The notes under the pieces: model-generated
What the model was told of the DNA's origin: nothing
What the model saw: the letters and a program-made list of their open reading frames with translations, nothing else
The model's database searches: none
Assembly (NCBI RefSeq): GCF_905147365.1
Contig: NC_056406.1
Span: 756,501 to 820,500, forward strand
Reading direction: 5' to 3'
Source of the DNA: Aricia agestis
Taxonomy: Eukaryota > Arthropoda > Insecta > Lepidoptera > Lycaenidae
DNA: 64,000 nucleotides
Program-made: the position numbers and the translations under genes
In this document: positions 23,828 to 35,500 of the stretch, piece after piece
Numbering within the stretch: the first letter of the stretch is position 1
How the letters are laid out: every line of letters starts with the position of its first letter

Positions 23828-25068
23828 TAAAACCGCGATTGACACTTCATTGTCAATCGCGGTTTACAGGCTTTACAGGCTTCGACAAGGCCGTGTGAAC
23901 GTGGCGAGGAAAGGAACTAACCTCGAACTAACGATTCTATCATAAAAAACGACATTTTTGACAGTTCTCCTCATAAAGTTAATACGCTATGACCTAGGTA
24001 CATACTTTATTCCTTCCAGAGGCTCCAGCCCCATCAAATATTAAATAACTACTTATATGTTTTTAGTATTTGTTGTTATAGCTACCTATTTCTGTATTTT
24101 TTTTTTCTGTATTTGACAATAATCGCAATACAGGTCGAACAGGTCGAAATTATACTTTGACTTGTTTTTTGTAGTTATTTCCGTAAATAGGTATGTATTG
24201 ATTTTACAATAAAAATTAGGGTAAGGGCGCCAGTAGTCAGCCCCACACCAGTAGTCAGCCTTTTCCAGCTAAAAACCTAGAGAAATAGCGTTCTAGTGGC
24301 GTTCTATTGCAAATTAACCAATCAAGTTACTTTTAAAAAAAGCTTGGCCTTCTTATTGGTCAGTTCAGAACGAACGGGCCCTGCAAGAAATGGTAATATG
24401 ATTCCAATTCGACGTTGTCACTATAGTCGAGCCACGACGCGGCGTGCGCGCCAAAATTTTCTTAGTACTAGGAAGTGCCCGACAAAAAAATGAGTTAAGT
24501 ACCTATGTGATTTCTTATTAACTTTTGTGTCATGTTTTATTAAAATATATTGTTATCAGTGCCGTAAACAGTCTTTTTTGCGCTCTGTGCGAGCTTTTAC
24601 AACTGCACCCTTGCTTTTTTAGATAGTACATTACCCAAGTCTCAAAGCAATGTATAGGTCTATTTTACTGTTGGCATCGTACTCTAGGGGCGCAGCGGAA
24701 ACTATTAACGGGAGCAAACCAAAAAAATAATACTCCTGCCTGGTGTTTCCATTTTCCTTTTCCTGTGCCTGGGCACCGGTGGCACCGGCACGGCACTGAT
24801 TGTTATTACATTTTTCACGTCTAAATCAAATGAGTTATGTAACCGTTTCTTTATAGTTATTTAAATAATGAGGTGGCTGACTACCGGGTATGCATTTCTT
24901 GTACATTATCTAGTGATCTGGCAACCCCCGGCTGAGTACTGGTCGTACATAATTCCATATAAAAACCAGTAGTCGGCCGCCTAACGAACCACGGCTGAGT
25001 ACTGGTGAGGTATACCCAGTGTTCAGCCATCAGTAACTTACGCTACTTAATTTATTCACTAGCTATTT

Positions 25069-25280
25069 GACCGAGCTTTGCTCGGTATTCGATGAAAATG
25101 ACATTTTCTAAAAATGATTCCTAGCTAGATCGATTTATCGCCCCCGAAAGCCCCTATATACTAAATTTCATGAAACTTGTTAAAGCCGATTCCGAGATTC
25201 CAATTATATATTATATAAACAAGAATTGCTCGTTTTAAGATATAAGATAAGACAAGAATTGCTCGTTTAAAGATATAAGA
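25069..25280 (-). mobile_element. Non-autonomous Helitron, family B
   Basis: On the minus strand the 5' end is TCTTATATCTTTAAACGAGC. The 3' end has the hairpin ACCGAGCAAAGCTCGGT followed by CAAATAGCTAG. This is canonical Helitron structure (5' TC, 3' hairpin plus CTAG). The 5' terminal segment is partly duplicated in tandem (about 25222-25280). Relatives at 25455, 40567 and 45647. Confidence 0.8.
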
Positions 25281-25454
25281 TTTATTTATGAAGCACCTAC
25301 CCACCAAATAATTTGTTAGTTTTTTGTCATTGTTTATTTGTTTCAGGCATGTTTCAGGCCCATATGTCTCTTTGGAGGCCCATCTAAGGAGAGGCTAACT
25401 ACCGGTAGCTATTTACATTTATTTATAGAACTGGGTTGTGACTGCTGAGTACTG

Positions 25455-25558
25455 GGGTTTCGGGGGCGATAAATCGATCTAGCTAGGAATCATTTTTAGA
25501 AAATGTCATTTTATTAGTGTTTCATCGAATACCGAGCGAAGCTCGGTCAAACAGCTAG
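25455..25558 (+). mobile_element. Helitron family B, 3' end fragment
   Basis: The last 100 bp of the family, ending with the hairpin ACCGAGCGAAGCTCGGT and CAAACAGCTAG. It is in opposite orientation to the copy at 25069-25280, so the two form a widely spaced inverted pair. Confidence 0.75.
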
Positions 25559-26599
25559 TAAATGATTAAGTGAATGACTACAAAAGGTTTTTGATTACTA
25601 TTTTATAAATAATAATTACTATTTTATAAATAATTTTCTATCCACATTTAAACTTGCGCTTTCCACTAAAAGGCTGACTACTGGTGCCCGTACCTAGGCA
25701 TAGCTTGGGCATAGCTAAAAAAGATTGGACCTTCAAACCAATATGGCGGCTAACGCATACGTCGGATTTGGTCACAACACAAATTCTGACTATAATTAAT
25801 TTCAGCTTCCTATACAAGGCTGAACTAACCCTACTGGGCTATTAGTTTTTTCCTAAAAAGGAGAAATAAGTCGCAATACAAACGCCAAATCAAATGACAC
25901 TCGAAAACCGTATTATGTTTCTACCCCTTTAGGAGTAGTTTTTCAGAAATGCTTATATAACTACGTTTCTTTTTGTTTTTAAAGCTTCATGTTTCCAACT
26001 AGAGAAATGACGAACTTTTACATACATACAATACATTCAAACTTTCAAGCCCTATTTCACCATTTTCCAAAATCGCTTATAATAAGTATCCATTCATTTT
26101 TAATCAGAAGCCCAAAAATAATGTTTTTTGTTTCTAACTCAAGAAATTACGGACTTTCATTCAAACTTTCAACCCCAATTTTACCCCCTTGGGGGTAGAA
26201 TTTCCAAAAACGCTTCAACACGTATCCAGGATAAAAGCAGTTTGAGACTATTCCTACTTTCGCACCACATCATAAAATTAATATAGGTAGGTATATTAAC
26301 TTTATGCATCACATAGGTAGATATTTTTTCGTAACTCGTAAGACAAAGGGCCTCGCAAATACCTTGCGCCCGGGGCCCCGCAATGTGCAAGGCCGCCACT
26401 GAGTAACGGTAATAACACCTAAAAACCTGTACGAAAACAATGACCACAACATTTACTGCTGAAAAAAGTGGTCAAATGTATTTGTTTCATGTAGATAAAA
26501 TTTTATGTTTTTATCAAAGAATATTGTATTAAATACATATTATCAAATATCCAATTTTATTAAAATTAAAAACTAACAATTTTATAGTAGATTAATATG

Positions 26600-26930
26600 C
26601 TTTTGCTCCTTTAACAACAGCGAAACTCCCAAACATGTGTCTATAAGGAATCAGGAGTTCTGTTCAGCACCATCGGAACCGTGGTGCATACGGCATACCG
26701 TGGTGCAAAATCTTACTTTTTGGTAGTATATGATCAAAATACATGACATAAAACCAAAATAACCATATTTTCCCATTTGATTTTCAAGGAGTCCCCTCGA
26801 TTCCTCATGGTTCCCATCATCAGACCACCACTTTTGTGAACATATGGTACCAACTCGGAACAACACGCAACTAACTGTTAGTTGTTTGATGTGACGTTTG
26901 ATGGGTTTCATATTTCACTCCAGTTCGTGA
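26600..26930 (-). mobile_element. Degraded Helitron-like fragment related to the 3-kb and 43-kb copies
   Basis: Shares blocks such as GAAACTCCCAAACATG, TATAAGGAATCAGGAGTTC and CCACTTTTGTGAACAT with 3340-3560 and the reverse of 43460-43700. Neither terminus is preserved. Confidence 0.6.
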
Positions 26931-26980
26931 CATATTTTGTGAATATACAGACGACGTATACACGTTAATGGAAAGTTGAC

Positions 26981-27215
26981 CTGGTGCTGCAGCATCACCT
27001 GGTAATCAATAGGATATCCAACTCCTCGCCAACTTAGAGCAGATGTTTCGTGTTTGGGCTCATTTTAATTGCGACAACCAGTAAGACATGTGGATAAACA
27101 GTTAATATTTGCATGCTGCTGCTGCAGCAGCATCACCTGGATTCTATAAGAGCCGAGCTCCGTATGAACCCAAAGTGGAGGTTTCGTGTTTGGGCTCATA
27201 TTAACGGCCTCATCG
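26981..27215 (+). repeat. Diverged tandem duplication around CTGCAGCATCACCTGG
   Basis: Two units of roughly 110-140 bp each start with a CTGCAGCATCACCTGG block and end with GTTTCGTGTTTGGGCTCAT. The second begins in a short palindromic GCTGCTGCTGCAGCAGC run. No coding potential. Confidence 0.6.
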
Positions 27216-27332
27216 AAAAGGACATTTATAGACGGTAATCATGATTATATGATCCTGTTGATAGGAGTTATTCTGCACTATAACCTACACAAGTTTAAAA
27301 AGCATGAAATAAAATTAAATTAATAAATAAAA

Positions 27333-27742
27333 AAAAAACCCGTCACACAACTTTAAAATTAATGAAATAATATTTATTGAATTTATGTTTCAAAAATTCC
27401 TAAGTGTAAAGTAATATTATTTTAGTCTAAGTATAATAATTATTGTTGTCACGGTATGTCGGGGGACCGCCATCGCCAAGTAAACTACGACGAGCGACTT
27501 TTGCATTTTGTATCGCCAAGTCGCTGATTGTCTCGATTCGGTTCGCTGTGAACTGACCATTAAACTTTTGCTATGTGATATCAAACATCTACATTAGCGG
27601 TCCCCCGACATACCTTGACAATATAATTATGGACTAAAATAATATTATTTTACACTTAGGAATTATTTAAAATTGAACTCTGTAATTAATATTATTTCAT
27701 TAGGTACTTTTTAAAGTTGTTTGGCGGTTTTTTTTATTAATT
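27333..27742. mobile_element. Fold-back element, arms of about 130 bp
   Basis: Left arm 27333-27472 and right arm 27597-27742 are inverted copies with some indels. The inner ends GGTATGTCGGGGGACCGC / GCGGTCCCCCGACATACC are perfect; the outer parts share AACTTTAAAA and ATGAAATAATATT. The central loop of about 125 bp is unique. No frame; target duplication not clear. Confidence 0.7.
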
Positions 27743-28264
27743 CTTAATTAAAGTAATAGAACGCCTGATTTAAAAAAAAAGCGGTAGTTTTTTAAGCAAC
27801 CTCAAAGCAACCTTAATAAAATTAATATTGTGTTCTTGTGGTCTGTCCAAGTACTATCCAATCACTAGTTATTTCACTCTATTACATTGATGATTTAATT
27901 TTGATTTTGTTAAAATTGAATAAAAGCAGGGAAATTTCGTCGTGACCAATTTTCACATTAATTATAATAACAAAATGTAAATAAATCTAAATGAAATAAC
28001 GATCTTATTAATTCGCAAAACGGGTAAGTTTATCTCAGATTTTAGTACTTACAAGTTACCACACATTAATTTTTCGTTCATATTTAATTTTAAAAATCAT
28101 GTAAGTTATGAGTATTTAAATTATTTCATAAATTACGTTTTTGTCTTAAACAGTGTGAGTTATGAACTTGATATTCACAATTACAGCGATGAGCAGCTTT
28201 TAGAGTTCCATAGATTTTAGTTGTATCCTAGCTGCATCCATAATAAAAATGTTTACTCAGCTAA
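27743..28264. other. AT-rich intergenic, nothing recognised
   Basis: No repeat family, gene or RNA seen. Confidence 0.4.
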
Positions 28265-28814
28265 TCCATACTAATATTATAAACGCGAAAACGTGTCTGT
28301 ATCCTCATCACACCCAAACTGCTGGACTGTTTAGCTGAAAATTAGTATGGACGTACTTTGAGTCCTGGAAATGGACATAGGATACTTTTTATCCCGGAAA
28401 AATGTACGGTTCTTTCGCGATAAACGAGTTTTGGTGCAATGGAAATGCGAGCGTCATCAATTTTTTTTTAATATGAAATAAGGGGGCAAACGAGCAAACG
28501 CGTTACCTGATGGAAAGCAACTTCCGTCGCCCATGGACACTCGCAGCATCAAAAGAGCTGCAGGTGCGTTGCCGGCCTTTTAAGAGGGAATAGGGTAATA
28601 GGGGAGGGTAGGGATGGGTAGGGATGGGAAGGAAAGGGAATAGGGGAGGGTAGGGAAGGGAATAGGGTAGGGGATTGGGCCTCCGGTAAACTCACTCACT
28701 CGGCGAAACACATCGTAAGCGCTGTTTCACGCCGGTTTTCTGTGAGAACGTGGTATTTCTCCGGTCGAGCCGGCCCATTCGTGCCGAAGCTTGGGTCTCC
28801 CACGTATGGTCTAG
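28265..28814 (+). mobile_element. Lep1-type Helitron split by a SINE
   Basis: The 5' end is TCCATACTAATATTATAAACGCG. Body motifs include GAAAAATGTACGGTTC and the 3' GCGAGCGTCATC, which is followed by the SINE-like repeat. CTAG then appears at 28811-28814 immediately after that repeat, so the SINE landed within the last few bases of the Helitron. Confidence 0.65.
28461..28807 (-). mobile_element. Dispersed SINE-like repeat with G-rich VNTR, copy 2
   Basis: Same family as 23496-23827. The VNTR is longer by an added GGGATGGGTA-type unit, and the hairpin reads CATCGTAAGCGCTG. Confidence 0.7.
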
Positions 28815-29466
28815 TAATATTAATTATAATATTAAGATTATCCATAGAATAATACCACGTATTATCCTAAGAGTAAGGATTACCTTACTCTTAGGATCGT
28901 GAATTCGGTGACCGGCTTAAAGTTTAAACTCTATTGTTGTAAGCGTTGACTTATCTGTAGGCTATAATATCTAGACCACAAGCGGGGAAGTACAGGCTGT
29001 AGGCTGTGGGCTGGAATTACCTGCGTGGCCAGTTTACACTCACCGACGCGAAAGTTTAAGTTAAACGTAAAGCTGTACCAACTTTTTCCTCAAACTTATT
29101 CATAGAATTATTGCTTTAATTGGAAGCGGTTGCCATAAGGTGATTAATATTGAACATAAGACGTATGTTTAATATTATATTGTTCGGATCGGAGTCAGAC
29201 AAAATCAATCACAAAATAAAAATTAATATTAAGTACAATAATATTGTTAAATAATAAAACAAAAACTGTATACACTCGAATTTATCTCCGTCAGTGTTTT
29301 GTTATGTTATGACAAAAAGTTAAGAAAATAAAAATCGGCATTAAAATAGTGTTATAATAGTTTGTTTAAATTTATTACATATATTACAATGATTTACTAT
29401 TATATACTTTGTCTCGCATGATCACGAGCGTCAGTACCCGACGTACAGTCGGAGACAGGCAATTTA

Positions 29467-29637
29467 GCCAAGATTTTTTCGTTATCGCTTCGTTATAGAA
29501 TCGCCGATCAAATTGTATGGAATTGACATAATATCCGTTCGTTAATATGACGTTGACGTTCGAATCGTCTTATGTCAATCCCATACATTTTGATTGGCGA
29601 TTCTGTAATATAGAAGCGATAAAGAAAAGATCTTGGC
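29467..29637. mobile_element. 171-bp palindromic MITE
   Basis: Imperfect inverted arms of about 65 bp: GCCAAGATTTTTTCGTTATC at the left and GATAAAGAAAAGATCTTGGC at the right, with GAATCGCCGATCAAA / TTTGATTGGCGATTC inside. No coding potential. Confidence 0.7.
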
Positions 29638-29873
29638 TCACTCCCCTGATCCGGATTACCTTTTTGAACCATGTCGCCGAGGAATACCGAATAAGGTCGA
29701 AAACGCTCCTGTCTTAAACTGTAAAGCTTAGGCCAAACCTACACGACCAAAGCGACTGCGAAGCGGTAGCGTCTATCGCGCGGCGGACGCTGCCCATGTA
29801 ATCATGCGGCAAAGCGAAACATGCGCGACAAATTGTCAGACGTGTGTTTTGAAGTGTACATAACAATGATGAA

Positions 29874-30383
29874 AAACTTAAAGCAGATAATATGTTACTA
29901 CCGCGCGCCTTGTGAAGATTCAAATACGGCCTAATTGGGCCGTCTGTTGTTTAGTCTGCATCGAGCGCAGTCACGAACGTGCCACGTCTTGTCTTACCTA
30001 AATAAATTGAAAATGACGTCGTGCGTGTATCGAAAATGTACCAATTACTCGAAAGTAAACAAAACACATGGAATCTCTTACCACATGTCTTGATTGCATT
30101 AAATACCTCGATTATTTACATTTTCAATTATTTTTTCAAACAATCTGGAAAAAATCGAATTTTCGTCATAGCTCAGGCGAAGAAAGAGACAGCGATACGA
30201 TTCGACGTTTAAAAATAGAACTGTCTCTTTTAATGTAAATGGTTTTTCGTATCTTTTGTTTCACTTATCTGTCAAATTTGTCAATGTTTGCAATTTTGAT
30301 ATTTGAAAATTGTTCGGAAGAGATTTAAGCCGGAAAATAGTATGGACGTAACATATCTGTACATAATAAGTAGAATATCATTG
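29874..30383. mobile_element. hAT-type MITE, copy 2 (uninterrupted)
   Basis: 510 bp, ends CAATGATGAAAAAC and ATATCATTG, with a perfect 8-bp duplication GTACATAA at 29866-29873 and 30384-30391. It is the empty-site counterpart of the interrupted copy at 22001-23127. Confidence 0.88.
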
Positions 30384-30494
30384 GTACATAACTAGACTTC
30401 TTTGTTAAAACCTTTTTTATATTATTTTGAACAACTCTTTAGTTTATGATTTTTTGATTTGTTTACGTTTTGATAAATTGTGTCATGATATTAA

Positions 30495-31071
30495 GGCACC
30501 TACCACATGTGCATGCTTGAACACAGTTTTGCTAGCGCATGCTTCTCGCATGAAAAGATGTAAGACTGACTTATCTACCACATGCATGCGCAAGCCACAT
30601 TCTTGCCGAGATCGTCGGCGTATAAACAATGTTTCTCAATGAAGAACTATTTCTTCTGCTTTAATTTTTCCAGTGTTTGCTAGTGACAAAATTGATAATG
30701 CATATTTTTTTTTTCATATGCGTATTTTTTTATTCCTGTCAGAATAATCTTTCGATTTGATCTTCCACAGAGGGAGCAGAGATTTTTATAATTCAATGAA
30801 TTCAGTTGCAAACTGACGTTTATAATATGTACGTAAATCTGCCATTTTATAGCAGCGTGCGCGCATTTTAACACCATATTTTGACTGACAAAGAGCGGCT
30901 TGAACACTGAACTTCCAACCACACGCGCAGAAAAGCAAGTTTAAAAAACAACAAGACAAACTTTGGGGCTTGCGCGTACTACAGTTTTACCAACTACACG
31001 CACAACTTTCAGTGTTCAAGCCGGCATGCGCAAGCAAATCTGTAGTCAAGCATGCACGTGTGGTAGGCGCC
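30495..31071. mobile_element. 577-bp PIF/Harbinger-like MITE
   Basis: Ends GGCACCTACCACATGTGCAT and, from the right, GGCGCCTACCACACGTGCAT; TAA at 30492-30494 and 31072-31074. The interior repeats CATGCGCAAGC and GTTCAAGC-type words in both orientations. No transposase frame. Confidence 0.78.
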
Positions 31072-31074
31072 TAA

Positions 31075-31545
31075 ATTAATTCAACTTGACCATTGTGGAC
31101 GTGTTTTATTCCTCTGCACCTTCCAAATCAAAAGCAAGCTTAGCATCTCGCAACCCTCATGTCCGTCCGTCCGACGCATCGGACTCTGAGATTAAGTATG
31201 AGGATGTCATTACCACAACAGTTAGCATACACCAGATAAAGTCGCGCGTCTTCAGTGACTGTTCATTAACAAATGAAGTTTGACGGTTCGCGCCGTAGTC
31301 GCGCAGGTGTGCACGGCCAGTTTCGCGTTACAGACGCTCCCGTCTCGCGTACCGCGTCCCCTGTCACTGAAGCGTAGGTTTGTTCTAAGCTTGACTACAA
31401 CCTGAAACCAAATAAAAAAGTTAAATTCTCCGAACCGCGCTTCGCTGTGTAATTACTAATTACATTATTACTACATTAATAAATACCTAACTGGAATAAT
31501 TTTTACCACTATACATATTCTAATGTTATCATTAGAACTACATTG
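31075..31545. other. Intergenic, no supported gene
   Basis: A 65-codon frame (31086-31283) is open but has no recognisable domain or splice context and is not called. An inverted TTCAGTGAC / GTCACTGAA pair spans about 31251-31372. Confidence 0.35.
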
Positions 31546-31865
31546 TTTTTTTTATGTGATAATGGGCAAACGAGCAAACGGGTCACCTGATGGAAAGCAA
31601 CTTCCGTCGCCCATGGACACTCGCAGCATCAGAAGAGCTACAGGTGCGTTGCCGACCTTTTAAGAGGGAATAAGGTAGTAGGGGAGGGTAGGGATGGAAA
31701 GGGAATATAAAGTAGGGAAGGGAATAGCGTCGGGGATTGGGCCTCCGGTAAACTCACTCACTCGGCGAAACACAGCGCAAGCGCTGTTTCACGCCGGATT
31801 TCTGTGAGAACGTGGTATTTCTCCGGTCGAGCCGGCCCATTCGTGCCGAAGCATGGCTCTCCCAT
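31546..31865 (-). mobile_element. Dispersed SINE-like repeat with G-rich VNTR, copy 3
   Basis: Same family as 23496-23827, with a short VNTR and several substitutions. Confidence 0.7.
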
Positions 31866-31960
31866 GTTACCCAAGATACGGTATTTTACAGGCTATTGTA
31901 AATTTTGCTTTATAACGACTTTAGTACTTTGGCCGGAAGACTCTCGCTTAGCAAACTCTA

Positions 31961-32137
31961 AGGCCAATAGCGCACTAGCGGCCAGGTCGCGGCGACATCG
32001 AGAGATGGTGTAGCCGCTGGCCGCGTGGCCGCCAGGTGCGTGTGGTCTATGGCGGTTTCATACTAAGGTATCTATCTCGATTACCATCGCGACCTAGCCG
32101 CTGCGGCCTGGCCGCTAGTGCGCTATTAGCCTGGCCT
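31961..32137. mobile_element. GC-rich palindromic MITE upstream of the GH1 gene
   Basis: Inverted ends AATAGCGCACTAGCGGCCAGG and CCTGGCCGCTAGTGCGCTATT, with further complementary GGTCGCG / CGCGACC blocks. About 175 bp. The border duplication is ambiguous (AGGCC or similar). Confidence 0.65.
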
Positions 32138-32591
32138 AAGTGGCTGGTTGAGCTTGAACTTCCGAGGTACACATTTTAGTCGTATCTCGCAAAAGTGGTC
32201 ATAGCAGTGGATGTTATTTTTAATGTTTTCGTTTTTCTCCTACCCAATGTGTAATTCGGAGTAAACAAACGATAGCTCTGATAGGGACCTTTGTAGAATC
32301 TGATTGTATTAGATTGATCTTGATAAGTGAATCCTGATTGTCTTCAGCAAGATCTTGACCCGCTAACTGACGCAGCCCCTCACCCTGATCACGTCACTCG
32401 CTGTTCTTCAGGTTTTCCCTCGTCGTCGTACAGCCTTAATATATTACCACCGTCGCCCGACGCGCCCAGTGCAAATCCGCGAACGCCAAGATTCGCGCGT
32501 GCTCTCAAATTGGTTTTAATTAAAAAAACATTGAATATATTATAGCTTTGTTAGTTTTGAAAGTCTGTTTAATAGTCTGCGTGGAAGGAGC

Positions 32592-35500
32592 ATGTTACAC
32601 GCCCTGCTGCTTCGCCTGGCCGTCGCGCTCAGGTAAGAAGAACTTTAGAGATACAGCAAGTGGATAGAGAACAGCGATGCTTATTAGTTAAAAGAATAAT
32701 TTTTCTCTCACTTTTTTGGTAAAAAGTGGAACCCGTGCGAGTTTCTTACGCCGGTTCTTCTCGCCGGGGTAGTTCCCGAACCGGTGGTAGGCATCAGGTA
32801 GACATTCTGAAAAAATTTGATTCAAATTTACTCAGAAATAAAACATTTTTTATTTTTTTATTTATTTATTTTTATTTATTTTTGACCACAGCCAGTCAAA
32901 GGTAAAAGGTAAGGTTAAAAACCTCTAAAACCGCGGATAAATCCGACAATGTGCATTACGTTGTGCATTATGTATTAGAAAACAATATTTAATTAATTAA
33001 TTAATAGAACCATTTCCTATTACGAACTCAATTAAAAAGGAAAATTTCGTTTCATTGCAATGTATTCGTTTGCATTTACCTCGAGCAAAGCTGTACTTGG
33101 TGGTAAAAAGTTTTTAAAGTTTTTAGGAGCCAAGTTATTCTAGGAATTTATGCCATAATATATCTAAACGTATTTTTATGTATGTATTTTTTATTTCTCG
33201 TACATTAAAAAAAAATATTAACGTTATATCGTGTATGGAATTTTGCATATTATGTTGATTAAGTGTTGTTATAATAATTATATTATACGTGTGATACAAA
33301 ATATTCGACGTGTATGTATAATGTACATAGATAAGACACGTACGAGAGTGCAGCTACATTCATTTGTAATAATACTCGTAAATCACTAACAAATATTACT
33401 ACGTCATACTTCATTAATTGCACATAATATTAAAAATCTCTTCACCTTGTGGAAGTGGATTAAATTAAAAATCCAAACCTCAGGCTTATAAACAAAATCG
33501 GCGTTGCAAAGTCAACAAACTTGTGTTAAGCGTTCGATATCGAATGTTTCCACGTAAGTTATTCTTATCCAGAAATTTAAATACATCCAATACATAATAC
33601 TTTGTAATGGACCTAATCTAAGCTTGCCGTTACAGCCGTGATCTTAATTGCTGTAACGCCATCAAACTATTTTTGGAGTACTCCAGGGATATATTTTGGG
33701 CCTTCTTAATTTTGACCAAGCACAGACGGGTTTTTATAGTCGTCAGCTTAGTCCAGAGGCGTCCGTCTACGCTACCAATGGTTATCACTCCAGTAATGTG
33801 CGACAGATCTTCTGATGTTTTAATTCACGGTTAAAACGTCAGGTATTTAAAATCTGTAAAGTCTTACCGATACATGATAATATTATTATGATTTATGCCG
33901 TAACTACAATTTAAAATTATTAAACGCAAGTTGTATAAGTACTCTGCACCATCTTGTCTGCGAATAAACACTGCACACCTGTAATGGTAGACATAGGTAT
34001 GGAAATAAATAAATAAACATAATATTATCCTTATACTATACTCACTGGTCTCATAGCTACTGTGATCGATAATAATATTTAATAATTAACTGAATATCCC
34101 GGTTGTATCATGTATGGCAATGTAAGGCATTAAGGACTACTAATATAGTGTGACATCTGATCAATTAAATTTTACTTCGATCGGAAATTAAAAAGCTAAC
34201 TGGCGTTCTACTTGTTGGTTAAAGAGTTAGTAACTACGTGTTATTTTATGTTAGTTTAAACTTAAAACTAAATTAAATAATTTTAAGCGTGGCTTTAAAG
34301 AAAAACAATTCTTTTAGGTTTTATTTTTAAGTAAGCCGCAGTGTTTTAATGGCTTCGGCAGATCCGAAACGTCTAGAAATGAAACTCAAAACCAAATCTG
34401 ACAACGGTCGTATTATTCCCAAAAAAAGGAAATATATCTGTAGTAGATATATTTACATTTTTTTAATATTCGAGATATTTGATGTAAAGTCATTAAGATG
34501 GACGTCGAATACCGACGATCAGAGGAAACTCGAGCTGCTATTGTTATAATAATATGATGTAACGAAGTTAAGCTTTATTGCGCAATACGACTAGATGACA
34601 TCCGCAACATTGTCGCTTCAATCTTTGTTTATAGCGCGAGAACCGTGCATTTTTCCGGGAAAGTATCAAAATGTCCCTTCCTGAGACTCGAAGATTTTCA
34701 AATTTCAGAAAAGTTGGTTCAGCAGTTTAGGCACGAAGAGGTAACAGACAGACATTATCACATTTATAATATTAGTATGTATGTGATATGGTCGGGGCTG
34801 TCATCGATGAACTCGCTGGCAGCTGATGCCCTCAACATGAACTATGTGTACCGGTTGACATTGGCAACGCTTCCGTACTAACTTAATATAAGTTAAGTTA
34901 TATATTTTATCACTTTGGCAAGCGTTTATTATAACTGGTCAAGGCAAATTACAATTATAATAATTTATAAATTAGGCTGCAAATGCTGTAATAACAGGAA
35001 AACCACTTTTTTTAATTCTAATAAGTAGGTATAACGTCTTCAATATAATATTTATTCAACATAAACAAAATATTAATAAAAAGACAGAAAATTGACATTT
35101 TTTGCAGCGATTGGTAACTGTCACTTATAATACCACAAGAGCTTCAAAATTATCGGGTATTTCCCGATAGGTTCGTTGCAAACAAATGAAGGAGTCAAGT
35201 TTTTCAGGTTAAAAAATCACGAGCGCGAAGCGCGAGTGATTTTTCCTGAAAAACTTGACGACTTTATTTGTTTGCAGGGAACCTTGAGGGAAATGCCAGA
35301 TAATTTTGAAGCTCGTGTGGTATTCGGGGGATTATTTTTCCGTCCCAAATGTCGGCCAATAGAATTAGAATTTGTTTTTTATATATAGCAACTACCAGAG
35401 AAAATTTTCAAAAAATTATCAGTATAATACCATGTAGGTTGTACCACGTGACGTCGAATGGTGCAATTCTATTGGTCGATATTTGGGTCGGAAAAATAAT

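Larger units (their letters stand above)
24224..25691. mobile_element. TIR element carrying about ten copies of its terminal motif
   Basis: Inverted ends GGGCGCCAGTAGTCAGCC (left) and GGCTGACTACTGGTGCCC (right). Copies or near-copies of GGCTGACTACTGG / CCAGTAGTCAGCC lie at 24230, 24248, 24875, 24930, 24966, 24993, 25015, 25393, 25444 and 25672, in both orientations. No transposase frame. Two Helitron pieces sit inside it. The exact duplication at the borders is not clear. Confidence 0.65.

Noticed and set aside
32327..32545. 72-codon frame just upstream of the GH1 signal-peptide exon
   Set aside because: No recognisable domain. It lies in the probable promoter/5' UTR and is not in phase with a needed exon.
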